A DNA stretch of 64,000 bases, taken from the NCBI RefSeq assembly GCF_000283655.1, contig NC_016587.1, forward strand, positions 248,001 to 312,000, written 5' to 3'. A program made the position numbers and the translations under genes. The DNA is from Azospirillum lipoferum 4B (GTDB lineage Bacteria > Pseudomonadota > Alphaproteobacteria > Azospirillales > Azospirillaceae). Below the pieces are notes generated by a model. It did not search any database. It saw nothing but the letters and a program-made list of their open reading frames with translations, and was not told the DNA's origin. This document shows, in pieces, positions 36,119 to 46,278 of the stretch (within the stretch, counting starts at the first letter, position 1; the number at the start of each line of letters is the position of its first letter).

Positions 36119-39037
36119 ATGCTGGTCAAACGGTCCTCAGCGAAAGCGTCGCGCGGCAAGCGCTCCGGTCTGGTCGGCGCGCTGGCCGACAGTCTGGAGT
36201 ACGGCGTCAGCCGCCGCGGCTTCCTGCGCCGGTCCGGCCTTGCCGCGGGCGGCATCGCCGCCGTCGGCGCGCTGCCGGGCGCCATGATCCGCAAGGCCGA
36301 GGCGGGTCCCATCCTGCCGAACATCGAGGTGGTGACGCGCAAGAATGTCTGCACCCATTGCTCGGTCGGCTGCACCGTGATCGCGGAGGTGCAGAACGGC
36401 GTCTGGGTCGGGCAGGAGCCGGGTTGGGAAAGCCCGATCAACCAGGGCACCCACTGCGCCAAAGGTGCGTCGGTGCGCGAGCTGACCAAGGGCACCCGCC
36501 GCGTCAAATACCCGCTGAAGCTGGTCGACGGCGCTTGGCAGCGCATCAGCTGGGACCAGGCGATCGAGGAGATCGGCAACCAGTTGCTGGAGATCCGGCA
36601 GGCGTCGGGACCGGACGCGGTGTTCTGGCTCGGCTCGGCGAAGTTCTCCAACGAGGGCGCCTATCTGTACCGAAAGCTGGCGGCCTTCTGGGGGACCAAC
36701 AACGTCGACCATCAGGCGCGCATCTGCCACTCCACCACGGTCGCCGGCGTGGCGAACACGTGGGGCTACGGCGCCATGACCAACAGCTACAACGACATCC
36801 AGAACTCCAAGGCGCTGCTGATCGTCGGCGGCAACCCGGCCGAGGCGCATCCGGTGTCGATGCAGCACATGCTGCGCGGCAAGGAGCACAACCGCGCCCC
36901 CTTCATCGTCATCGACCCGCGCTTCACCCGCACCGCGGCGCACGCCACCGACTATGTCCGCATCCGCCCCGGCACCGACATTCCCATCGCCTGGGGCCTG
37001 CTGTGGCACATCTTCGAAAATGGCTGGGAGGACAAGGAGTATATCCGCCAGCGCGTCTACGGCATGGACGAGATCCGCGCCGAGGTGAAGAAATGGACGC
37101 CCGAGGAGGTGGAGCGGGTCACCGGCGTTCCCGGTTCCCAGCTGCGCCGGGTGGCGGAGGTGCTGGCGAAGAACAAGCCCAGCACCGTGATCTGGTGCAT
37201 GGGCGTCACCCAGCACACGGTGGGCACCGCCAACGTCCGCGCGCTGTCGATCCTGCAGCTGGCGCTTGGCAACATCGGCGTGGCCGGTGGCGGCGCCAAC
37301 ATCTACCGCGGCCATTGCAACGTGCAGGGCGCCACCGACTTCGGCCTCGATGTCAGCACCTTGCCCGCCTATTACGGGCTGGCCGAAGGGGCCTGGAAGC
37401 ATTTCGCCCGCGTCTGGGATGTCGGGTACGACGATCTGAGGGGCCGTTTCGGCTCCAAGGACCTGATGGAGGCCAAGGGCATCCCGACCACCCGCTGGTT
37501 CGATGCGGTGCTGGCCAAGCCGGGCGACATCGACCAGCCCAGCCCCTTGCGCGCCATGATGTGCTTCGGCCATGGCGGCAACACCGTCACCCGCATGCCG
37601 GAGATGGTGAAGGGGCTGGAGAAGCTGAGCCTGCTGGTCGTCGCCGACCCGCATCCGACGACCTTCGCGGCGATCAAGGAGCGGCGCAACGGCACCTACA
37701 TCCTGCCGGCCTGCACCCAGTTCGAGACCGACGGGTCGCGCACCTGCTCCAACCGCTCGATGCAGTGGGGGGAAAAGGTGGTGGAGCCGATCTTCGAATC
37801 GAAGGACGACTACACCATCATGTATCTGCTGGCCCGCAAGCTGGGCTTCGCCGACGAGATGTTCAAGCACATCACGGTGGAGAACACCCGCCCGGTGCCG
37901 GAGGACATCCTGCGCGAGATGAACCGCGGCTGCCTGTCCATCGGCGCCACCGGCCAGTCGCCGGAGCGGCTGAAGATGCACATGAAGCATCAGGCCGATT
38001 TCGACAAGATCACCATGCGCGCCTCCTCCGGCCCCTGCGCCGGCGACTATTACGGCCTGCCCTGGCCCAGCTGGGGCCATCCGGAAATCCGGCATCCGGG
38101 ATCGGCGGTGCTCTACGACACCTCCAAGCACGTCATGGACGGCGGCGGCGTCTTCCGCGCCCGCTTCGGGGTGGAGCGCAACGGCGTCTCGCTGCTGGCC
38201 GACGGCTCCTATTCCAAGGGGTCGGAAATCGAGGACGGCTATCCCGAATTCACCATGGCGGTGCTGAGGAAGCTGGGCTGGGACAAGGACCTGACGCCCG
38301 AGGAGATGCGGGTCATCCAGGCCATCGGCGGGGGGGAGGGCAGCGCCGAGATCGACAATGTCAGCTGGCAGACCGACCTGTCGATGGGCATCATCCGCGT
38401 GGCGCTGAAGCATGGCTGCGTGCCGCACGGCAACGCCAAGGCGCGCGCCGTCGCCTGGAACCTGCCCGACCCGGTGCCGATCCACCGCGAGCCGATCTAT
38501 TCCCCGCGGCCGGAGCTGGTGAAGGCCTATCCGGCCATCGAGGACCGGCGCGACTTCCGTCTGGTCCAGCTTGCCCGCTCGCTGCAGTTCAAGGTGGCCG
38601 ACAGCGACCTGCGCCAGCGCTTCCCCATGGTGCTGACCTCCGGCCGGCTGGTCGAATACGAGGGCGGCGGCGAGGAGACGCGCTCCAACGTTTGGCTGGC
38701 CGAATTGCAGCAGGACATGTTCGTGGAGATCAACACCGGGGATGCCCAACGGTTGGGAATCAAGGACGGCGCCTGGGTCTGGGTCCATGGGCCGGAGGAT
38801 GGCGGCAAGGCCAAGGTGAAGGCGCTGGTGACCGACCGCGTCGGCGGCGGCACGGTGTTCATGCCCTTCCACTTCTCCGGCTTCTGGCAGGGCGAGTCCC
38901 TGCGCGGCAACTACCCGCCCAACACCGACCCCATCGTGCTGGGCGAACCGGTCAACGGGGTGACGACCTACGGCTACGACCCCGTCACCTTCATGCAGGA
39001 AACCAAGGTCACCCTCTGCCGGGTCGAGCCGGCATGA
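36119..39037 (+). CDS. formate dehydrogenase catalytic subunit (molybdopterin, Cys type)
   Basis: 972 residues. A Tat signal (SRRGFLRRSGLAAGGIAAVG, about 31-50) marks export with cofactor. A 4Fe-4S site CTHCSVGC with the downstream Cys in GTHCAKGAS, then molybdopterin oxidoreductase domains and the C-terminal dinucleotide-binding domain. The active-site position, which is selenocysteine in E. coli FDH-N, is Cys here (QARICHSTTVAG, about 203). Oxidises formate at the periplasmic face and passes electrons to the beta subunit. The ATG at 36119 is chosen because the Tat motif then falls normally; an upstream TTG at 36077 lies inside the hairpin loop. Confidence 0.94.
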   Translation: MLVKRSSAKASRGKRSGLVGALADSLEYGVSRRGFLRRSGLAAGGIAAVGALPGAMIRKAEAGPILPNIEVVTRKNVCTHCSVGCTVIAEVQNGVWVGQEPGWESPINQGTHCAKGASVRELTKGTRRVKYPLKLVDGAWQRISWDQAIEEIGNQLLEIRQASGPDAVFWLGSAKFSNEGAYLYRKLAAFWGTNNVDHQARICHSTTVAGVANTWGYGAMTNSYNDIQNSKALLIVGGNPAEAHPVSMQHMLRGKEHNRAPFIVIDPRFTRTAAHATDYVRIRPGTDIPIAWGLLWHIFENGWEDKEYIRQRVYGMDEIRAEVKKWTPEEVERVTGVPGSQLRRVAEVLAKNKPSTVIWCMGVTQHTVGTANVRALSILQLALGNIGVAGGGANIYRGHCNVQGATDFGLDVSTLPAYYGLAEGAWKHFARVWDVGYDDLRGRFGSKDLMEAKGIPTTRWFDAVLAKPGDIDQPSPLRAMMCFGHGGNTVTRMPEMVKGLEKLSLLVVADPHPTTFAAIKERRNGTYILPACTQFETDGSRTCSNRSMQWGEKVVEPIFESKDDYTIMYLLARKLGFADEMFKHITVENTRPVPEDILREMNRGCLSIGATGQSPERLKMHMKHQADFDKITMRASSGPCAGDYYGLPWPSWGHPEIRHPGSAVLYDTSKHVMDGGGVFRARFGVERNGVSLLADGSYSKGSEIEDGYPEFTMAVLRKLGWDKDLTPEEMRVIQAIGGGEGSAEIDNVSWQTDLSMGIIRVALKHGCVPHGNAKARAVAWNLPDPVPIHREPIYSPRPELVKAYPAIEDRRDFRLVQLARSLQFKVADSDLRQRFPMVLTSGRLVEYEGGGEETRSNVWLAELQQDMFVEINTGDAQRLGIKDGAWVWVHGPEDGGKAKVKALVTDRVGGGTVFMPFHFSGFWQGESLRGNYPPNTDPIVLGEPVNGVTTYGYDPVTFMQETKVTLCRVEPA

Positions 39038-39066
39038 GCGGAACGCGACAGGGAAGCAGGTAGAAT

Positions 39067-39702
39067 ATGGCCCGGATGAAGTTCCTGTGCGACGCCGAAC
39101 GCTGCATCGAATGCAACGCCTGCGTCACCGCCTGCAAGAACGAGCATGAGGTCCCCTGGGGCATCAACCGCCGCCGGCTGGTCACGCTGAACGACGGCAA
39201 GCCGGGCGAGCGGTCGATCTCCATGGCCTGCATGCACTGCAATGACCCGCCCTGCGCCGCGGTGTGCCCGGTCGACTGTTTCCTGCAGACCGCCGACGGG
39301 GTGGTTCTGCACAGCAAGGACCTGTGCATCGGCTGCGGCTATTGCTTCTACGCCTGCCCGTTCGGCGCGCCGCAATTCCCGCGCACCACCGATTTCGGCA
39401 GCCGCGGCAAGATGGACAAGTGCACCTTCTGCGCCGGCGGTCCCGAAGCGGACAACAGCGTCGAGGAATACCAGAAATACGGCTCCAACCGCTTGGCGGA
39501 AGGCAAGCTGCCCTTGTGCGCGGAGATGTGCTCCACCCGCGCGCTGATGGGCGGCGACGGCGCCGTGCTGGCCGACATCTATCAGGAACGCTCGCTGCGC
39601 CGAGGGTATGGCTCCGGTGCGCCGGGCTGGTCCACCGCCTACGGCCGCAACGACCGCGGCTCCCCCTTCGCGCCCGGCGGGCCGGGGACGGGAGGGGCGT
39701 GA
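39067..39702 (+). CDS. formate dehydrogenase iron-sulfur subunit
   Basis: 211 residues with four 4Fe-4S binding groups: CIECNACVTACKNEHEVPWG near 15, CMHCNDPPCAAVCPVDC near 59, CIGCGYCFYACPFGAPQFP near 89, and CTFC with the later CAEMC (about 120-160). Carries electrons from FdhA to the cytochrome b subunit. No C-terminal membrane anchor, unlike E. coli FdnH. 29 nt after fdhA with its own SD. Confidence 0.94.
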   Translation: MARMKFLCDAERCIECNACVTACKNEHEVPWGINRRRLVTLNDGKPGERSISMACMHCNDPPCAAVCPVDCFLQTADGVVLHSKDLCIGCGYCFYACPFGAPQFPRTTDFGSRGKMDKCTFCAGGPEADNSVEEYQKYGSNRLAEGKLPLCAEMCSTRALMGGDGAVLADIYQERSLRRGYGSGAPGWSTAYGRNDRGSPFAPGGPGTGGA

Positions 39703-39718
39703 GAGGAACTGCGCCGCT

Positions 39719-39842
39719 TTGCCCCCTCCCCATCCCTCCCCCGCTCCGCGGGAGAGGGGGTAGGAGCGTTGCGGAGGTTCTGCAAAGGAGCGGCGGCAGT
39801 CCCCTCTCCCTCGAAGAGGGGGAGGGTTAGGGAGGGGGCAAC
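39719..39842. repeat. interspersed repeat copy H (within the fdh operon)
   Basis: CCCCCTCCCCATCCCTCCCC with stem around CCGCTCCGCGGGAG, a central part with a GGCGGCAGTCCCC linker (mirror of the linker in copies C and J), and GGGTTAGGGAGGGGGCAAC. It fills the 181-bp gap between the beta and gamma subunit genes. Confidence 0.8.
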
Positions 39843-39883
39843 CGGCGCCTCTTCCAAATGAGAGACAATTCCGGGAGACCACC

Positions 39884-40873
39884 ATGCGCCCCCTGCACGC
39901 CCTGCTGCTTCTGTTCGCCCTGCTGGCCGCTCCGACTTTCGCACAAGCGCAGCTCTATCAGGTGCCCGGCCCCAACTCGCCCACCACCAAGGAGCAGGTG
40001 CCGCTCTACGTCCCGCAGGACGACAAGGTGATCGGCCGGGTCAGCATCCCCGACGAGAAGCTGGCGGTGCTGGTCCAGCCGGAAGGGCGGGAATGGCGGG
40101 AATGGCGCAGCCACACGCTGAGGCTTGCCATCGGCGGGCTCGCCATCGGCATGACGGCGGTGCTGACGGTCTTCTTCCTCTATCGCGGCACCATCCGCAT
40201 CCATGGCGGAAAGGCGGGGCGGCTGGTCCTGCGCTTCAACGGGCTGGACCGCTTCGCCCATTGGACGACGGCGGTCAGCTTCCTGGCGATGGCGCTGACC
40301 GGCGCGATCCTCACCTTCGGCCGGACGCTGCTGATCCCGCTGATCGGCCATCAGGCCTTCACGCCGCTGGCGGAATATTCCAAGTCGATCCACAACTTCG
40401 TCAGCGTGCCCTTCGTCGTCGGGCTGCTGATGATCGTGGCGCTCTGGATGCGCGACAACATTCCCGAAAAGTCCGACTGGCAGTGGGTCAAGACCGGCGG
40501 CGGCCTGTTTTCCAAGGCCGGCGGCCACCATCCGGAAGCCGGGCGCTTCAACGCCGGACAGAAGGGGGTGTTCTGGGGAATCGTGCTGGGCGGGACCGGC
40601 ATGATCGTCACCGGCTATCTGCTGATGGTCCCCTTCGCCTTCACCGGAATCGGCGGCATGCAGATCATGCACGTCATCCATGGGCTGCTGGCGGCCGTGC
40701 TGATCGCGGTGGTGATCGGACACATCTATATCGGCACCATCGGCATGGAAGGCGCCTTCGACGCCATGGGCAGCGGCGATGTCGACGAGGCCTGGGCCAT
40801 CGAGCATCACCGCCGCTGGTACGAGGAGCAACTGCGCAAGGGCTATGTCGAGGGCCGGCAGCCGGCGGAGTGA
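39884..40873 (+). CDS. formate dehydrogenase cytochrome b556 (gamma) subunit
   Basis: 329 residues. A cleavable signal (LHALLLLFALLAAPTFAQAQ), a short periplasmic part, and four to five membrane helices. Haem His candidates: FAHWTTAVSFLAM (about 125), SIHNFVSVPFVV (about 168) and MHVIHGLLAAVLIAVVIGHI (about 263-282). It anchors the enzyme in the inner membrane and reduces quinone. The N-terminal extension with signal is typical of the alphaproteobacterial form. Confidence 0.92.
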   Translation: MRPLHALLLLFALLAAPTFAQAQLYQVPGPNSPTTKEQVPLYVPQDDKVIGRVSIPDEKLAVLVQPEGREWREWRSHTLRLAIGGLAIGMTAVLTVFFLYRGTIRIHGGKAGRLVLRFNGLDRFAHWTTAVSFLAMALTGAILTFGRTLLIPLIGHQAFTPLAEYSKSIHNFVSVPFVVGLLMIVALWMRDNIPEKSDWQWVKTGGGLFSKAGGHHPEAGRFNAGQKGVFWGIVLGGTGMIVTGYLLMVPFAFTGIGGMQIMHVIHGLLAAVLIAVVIGHIYIGTIGMEGAFDAMGSGDVDEAWAIEHHRRWYEEQLRKGYVEGRQPAE

Positions 40874-41042
40874 GCGGCCCGGTGCGGCGTTCGCATAGGG
40901 TGGTGAACGAACAATCCCACCCCCGCACCGTCTCCTTCCATAGTACAATTTACCCTGCACCTCCCAGAGTGGCTGAATGGCGCAGACAAACGCGCTGGAC
41001 CGGGGACCTGTCCGGTTCGCCACACTGAGAGGAACGGCCCAA

Positions 41043-42563
<1,521 letters not shown>

Positions 42564-42592
42564 GCCCCGCTCCTCCCTATCGGGCAAACCTG

Positions 42593-42621
42593 GGCCGGGG
42601 GCGCGTCCCCCGGCCTTTTTT
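42593..42621 (+). terminator. intrinsic terminator after exaC
   Basis: GGCCGGGGG and CCCCCGGCC form a 9-bp stem with a short CGCGT loop, followed by six T residues. Textbook rho-independent terminator. Confidence 0.9.
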
Positions 42622-42655
42622 CTTTCCCCGCGTGGTTTCGTGATAAAGGACCGCC

Positions 42656-43033
42656 ATGACCGACCGCGTGACCGCCACTCCCGAAGCCGTCGCCCTGCTG
42701 AACCGCCTGTCGGCCAAGCACGGACCGCTGATGCTGCATCTGTCGGGCGGCTGCTGCGACGGGTCGGCCCCGCTCTGCCTGCCGCTGGGGGAGTTCCGGC
42801 TGGGCGGGCGCGACCTTCAACTCGGCACCGTCGCGGGTGCGCCCTTCTGCATGTCCGACGACACCTTTCAATGGTGGCGCAACACCCAGGTCATTCTGGA
42901 CGTTATCCATGCGCGCGGCGGCGGCTTCTCGCTGGAGGCGCCGGACGGGGTGCGCTTCACAGCAAAGGCCCGCCTGTTCACGGATGAAGAATTGGCGGGC
43001 CTTTCCGATCCGCAACCTGCAAACACTCTCTGA
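42656..43033 (+). CDS. DUF779 protein
   Basis: 125 residues. MLHLSGGCCDGSAPLCLPLG (about 26-45) is the Cys-rich hallmark of DUF779, and the C-terminal half (CMSDDTFQWWRNTQVILDVI) is equally conserved. The family is usually encoded next to ExaC-type aldehyde dehydrogenases, as here, but has no proven activity; the Cys cluster suggests metal or aldehyde-adduct binding. Cytoplasmic. Confidence 0.88.
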   Translation: MTDRVTATPEAVALLNRLSAKHGPLMLHLSGGCCDGSAPLCLPLGEFRLGGRDLQLGTVAGAPFCMSDDTFQWWRNTQVILDVIHARGGGFSLEAPDGVRFTAKARLFTDEELAGLSDPQPANTL

Positions 43034-43168
43034 CAGACCATCACCGGGGAACCATCCTCCACCATGTCCTCCTTCACCGGCCCGCGGATTGGCCTTGCCC
43101 GCCGCCATCCCTGGAGTACCCTTGCCGGATCGCATCCGCGGACGGAGCGGGAGGTGCAGGGGGAAGCC

Positions 43169-44362
43169 ATGTCCGCACGGGAGACTTCCATGAAGGAACC
43201 CGCGAGGATGGCAGCCGGCGACGGCATGCCGCGCGCCGTCACCCATGCCGAACGCCCCGACGAAGCGGCAAGGGAACTGCGCGCCGGGCTGGGCGACGCG
43301 GCGCTGGAACTGGTGCTGGTTTTCTGCGCGCCCAGCTATGACCGCCATGCCCTGGCCGATGCGCTGGCGGCGGAGTTCGGCATGGTGCCGGTGATCGGCT
43401 GCACCACGGCGGGGGAGATCGGCCCCGGCGGCTACACCACCAACGCGCTGGTGGCGGTCGGCTTCCCGACCGAGGATTTCTGCGTCGTCACCGCGCTGGT
43501 CGACCATGTCGACCGCTTCGAGATCGCCGACAGCACCGCCATCGCGCGCTCCCTGCTGTCGCGGCGCGACCGGGCGCTGGCCTCGCGGCCGGTGCCGCTG
43601 GGCGAGGACGCCCGCAGCTTCGCCATGCTGCTGATCGACGGGCTGTCGATGAGCGAGGAGACGGTGGTCAGCGCGCTGCACAATGCGCTGATCGACATCC
43701 CGCTGTTCGGAGCCTCGGCCGGCGACGACCTGCATTTCGAGCGTACCTTCGTCCTGCATGAGGGCGCGTTCCACCCCAATGCGGCGGTGGTGGCGCTGTT
43801 CACCACGACGCGGCCCTTCACCGTCTTCCGCACCCAGCATTTCGTCAGCTCCGACCGCAAGATGGTGGTCACCGGCGCCGATCCGCAGCACCGCATCGTC
43901 CATGAGATCAATGCCGAGCCGGCGGGCCGCGAATATGCCCGGCTGGTCGGGCTGGAGGGGGAGCCGCTGACGCCGATGATCTTCGCCTCCCACCCGGTGG
44001 TGGTGCGGGTCGGCGGCCAGTATCATGTCCGCTCCATCCAGAAGGTGAACGACGACGAGAGCCTGACCTTCTTCTGCGCCATCGACGAGGGCATCGTCCT
44101 GACCGTGGCGGAGGGGGTCGATCCGGTCGCCAATTTCGACGGGCTGATCGAGGGCATCGAGGCGGAGGTCGGCGCCCCCGACCTGATCCTCGGCTGCGAC
44201 TGCATCCTGCGCCGGCTGGAGATGGAGCAGCGGCAGCTGAACGCGGTGATGTCGGACCGGCTGGCCCGCCACCGCGTCGTCGGCTTCTGCGCCTATGGCG
44301 AGCAGGTCAACGGCATGCACGTCAACCAGACCTTCACGGGCGTCGCCATCGGAGGGCGCTAA
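43169..44362 (+). CDS. FIST-domain sensory protein
   Basis: 397 residues from MSARETSMKEPARM. FIST_N (about 30-240) with VIGCTTAGEIGPGGYTTNAL and FGASAGDDLHFERTFV, then FIST_C (about 245-390) with CDCILRRLEMEQRQLNAVMS and the ending NQTFTGVAIGGR. FIST domains are thought to bind small ligands, perhaps amino acids. The start is chosen for the strong SD (GGGAGGTGCAGGGGGAA) before 43169; an earlier ATG at 43064 has none. It lies 3 nt before the hybrid kinase, so the two form a sensing pair. Confidence 0.88.
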   Translation: MSARETSMKEPARMAAGDGMPRAVTHAERPDEAARELRAGLGDAALELVLVFCAPSYDRHALADALAAEFGMVPVIGCTTAGEIGPGGYTTNALVAVGFPTEDFCVVTALVDHVDRFEIADSTAIARSLLSRRDRALASRPVPLGEDARSFAMLLIDGLSMSEETVVSALHNALIDIPLFGASAGDDLHFERTFVLHEGAFHPNAAVVALFTTTRPFTVFRTQHFVSSDRKMVVTGADPQHRIVHEINAEPAGREYARLVGLEGEPLTPMIFASHPVVVRVGGQYHVRSIQKVNDDESLTFFCAIDEGIVLTVAEGVDPVANFDGLIEGIEAEVGAPDLILGCDCILRRLEMEQRQLNAVMSDRLARHRVVGFCAYGEQVNGMHVNQTFTGVAIGGR

Positions 44363-44365
44363 TCC

Positions 44366-46195
44366 ATGGTCGGCATCCGAACCCACAACTGGACACTCGA
44401 CCCCGCCGACCGCATCGCCGAGCTGGAGCGGGAGAATGCCAAGCTCCAGCGCATCAACAAGGTGCTGATGGACCGTGTCGAGCGGTCGATGGATTTCCAG
44501 GGCGGCGCCTTTTCGCTGTTCCAGACCGCCATCGTGCTGGAGCAGAAGATCCGCGAACGCACGCTGGAGCTGGAACGCGCCCTGCACAAGCTGGAGGACA
44601 GCAACCGCGACCTCGCCCGCGCCAAGGAGCTGGCGGACACCATGCGGACCCGCCTGTTCGAAGCCATCGAGTCGGTGAACGAGGGGTTCGCCCTGTTCGA
44701 CTCCGCCGACCGGCTGGTGCTGTGCAACCGCAAATACCTGTCCTATTGGCCGTCGGTGGCCGGCCGCATCCAGGCCGGCATCCGCTTCAACGATCTGGTC
44801 GCCATGGTCGCCGCCGCCGGCGCGGTCAGCGAGCCGCCGCCGGACGTCTGGCTGCGCGAGCGGATGGAGCACCGCCACGACCTGAAGGGCGTCTTCCTCA
44901 ATCGGCTGTCGGACGGCCGCTGGATCCAGGTGAACGAGCGGCGCACCCGCGATGGCGGCATCGTCGGCGTCTACACCGACATCACCGTCATCAAGCATGA
45001 GGAGGAGCGGCGGCGCGAATCCGAACAGGCGGAGAAATCCGCCCTGATGATGCTGAACGACCAGCTCCAGCAGGCGAAATCCCAGGCCGATCAGGCCAAT
45101 TTGTCGAAGACCCGCTTCATCGCCGCCGCCAGCCACGACCTGCTGCAGCCGCTGAACGCCGCCCGTCTGTTCGTCTCGGCGCTCGCCGACCTGGAACAGC
45201 CGGACGCCAATGTCGAGCTGGTGGAGAACATCGACGTGGCTTTGGCGTCGGTGGAGGATCTGCTGTCGGCGCTGCTGGACATCTCCAAGCTCGACGCCGG
45301 GGCGGTGACGCCGGAGCTGACCGACTTCCCGCTGCGCGGCATCCTGGCGCCGCTCGCCACCGAATATGCCGCGGTGGCGGCGGAGCGCGGCATCGACCTG
45401 AAGGTCGTCGGATCGGGGGCGGTGGTGCGCAGCGACATGCGGCTCTTGCGCCGGATCGTGCAGAATTTCCTGTCCAACGCGCTCCGCTATGTCCAGGGCG
45501 GCCGGGTGGTGGTCGGCTGCCGCCGCGCCGGCGACGGCATCCGCATCGAGGTGTGGGACAACGGCCCCGGCATTCCGCGCGACAAGATCACCGAGATCTT
45601 CCAGGAATTCCGCCGGCTCGACACCCCCGTCACCAAGGGGCGCGACCGCGGCATGGGGCTTGGCCTCGCCATCGTCGACCGCGTCGCCCGCATGCTGGAC
45701 CACCCCATCACTGTGCGGTCGGAGCCGGGCCGCGGTTCGGTCTTCGCCGTCACCGTGCCGCGCGGCACCGAGCGCCGCGCCGTGCGCCCGGCCAGCATCG
45801 CCGCGCGGCCGATGACCAACCGGCTGGCCGGGACCTCCGTTCTGGTGCTGGACAACGAGCCGGCGGTGGTGGCGGGGATGGAGGCACTGCTGCGCGGCTG
45901 GGCCTGCGACGTGGTGTCGGCCACCAACGGCGACGAGGCGCTGGCCCTGCTGTCCGGCATGCCGCAGCCGCCGGATTTGCTGATCGCCGACTATCACCTC
46001 GACGACGGGGCGCTGGGCGTCAACGAGGTGGCGCGGCTGCGCGCCGCCTGCGGCCGCATCCTGCCCGCCGTGATCGTCACCGCCAACCGCACGCCGGAAC
46101 TGGCGGACGAGGCAAAGGCGGCCGGCTGTCTGGTGCTGAACAAGCCGGTGAAGCCGGCGCAGCTGCGCGCGGTGATGTCGGGGCTGGTGGGATAA
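44366..46195 (+). CDS. soluble hybrid histidine kinase (NahK/ErcS'-like)
   Basis: 609 residues, no membrane helix. A coiled-coil N-terminus (about 10-95), PAS-like domain (about 95-215; ESVNEGFALFDSADRLVLCN), second coiled coil, HisKA with phospho-acceptor His in AAASHDLLQPLNAARLF (about 256), HATPase (NFLSNALRYVQGG; RGMGLGLAIVDRVA) and a C-terminal receiver (acceptor Asp in LLIADYHLDDG, about 542; Lys in LNKPVKPAQ). With the FIST protein just upstream and exaC nearby it resembles the kinases that govern ethanol oxidation in Pseudomonas; direct control of exaC is inferred. Confidence 0.9.
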   Translation: MVGIRTHNWTLDPADRIAELERENAKLQRINKVLMDRVERSMDFQGGAFSLFQTAIVLEQKIRERTLELERALHKLEDSNRDLARAKELADTMRTRLFEAIESVNEGFALFDSADRLVLCNRKYLSYWPSVAGRIQAGIRFNDLVAMVAAAGAVSEPPPDVWLRERMEHRHDLKGVFLNRLSDGRWIQVNERRTRDGGIVGVYTDITVIKHEEERRRESEQAEKSALMMLNDQLQQAKSQADQANLSKTRFIAAASHDLLQPLNAARLFVSALADLEQPDANVELVENIDVALASVEDLLSALLDISKLDAGAVTPELTDFPLRGILAPLATEYAAVAAERGIDLKVVGSGAVVRSDMRLLRRIVQNFLSNALRYVQGGRVVVGCRRAGDGIRIEVWDNGPGIPRDKITEIFQEFRRLDTPVTKGRDRGMGLGLAIVDRVARMLDHPITVRSEPGRGSVFAVTVPRGTERRAVRPASIAARPMTNRLAGTSVLVLDNEPAVVAGMEALLRGWACDVVSATNGDEALALLSGMPQPPDLLIADYHLDDGALGVNEVARLRAACGRILPAVIVTANRTPELADEAKAAGCLVLNKPVKPAQLRAVMSGLVG

Positions 46196-46278
46196 GAAAG
46201 ACCGCCGGCCACAGGCGTTCCTCGTCGGAACGCGCGCCGCCGGCGGGTTGCAACGGGTTCTATCCGGCCTTGCCGCTG

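Noticed and set aside
36137-38872. Very long open frame opposite fdhA, and similar ones opposite paaK-paaJ, exaC, nadB, rimO and the GGDEF-EAL gene
   Set aside because: They are the expected antisense shadows of high-GC genes: Arg/Ala/Gly/His-rich, with no family motif, and the opposite strand encodes a recognised protein in each case.
36119-39037. Selenocysteine in formate dehydrogenase
   Set aside because: The active-site codon is TGC (Cys) and the frame has no internal TGA, so no SECIS element is needed; the nearby hairpins are upstream of the gene.
40965-41035. tRNA-like stretch upstream of exaC (GTGGCTGAATGG, GGTTCGCC)
   Set aside because: D-arm-like and T-arm-like words are present, but no acceptor stem, anticodon arm or proper spacing can be drawn; it is the exaC leader with a small hairpin.
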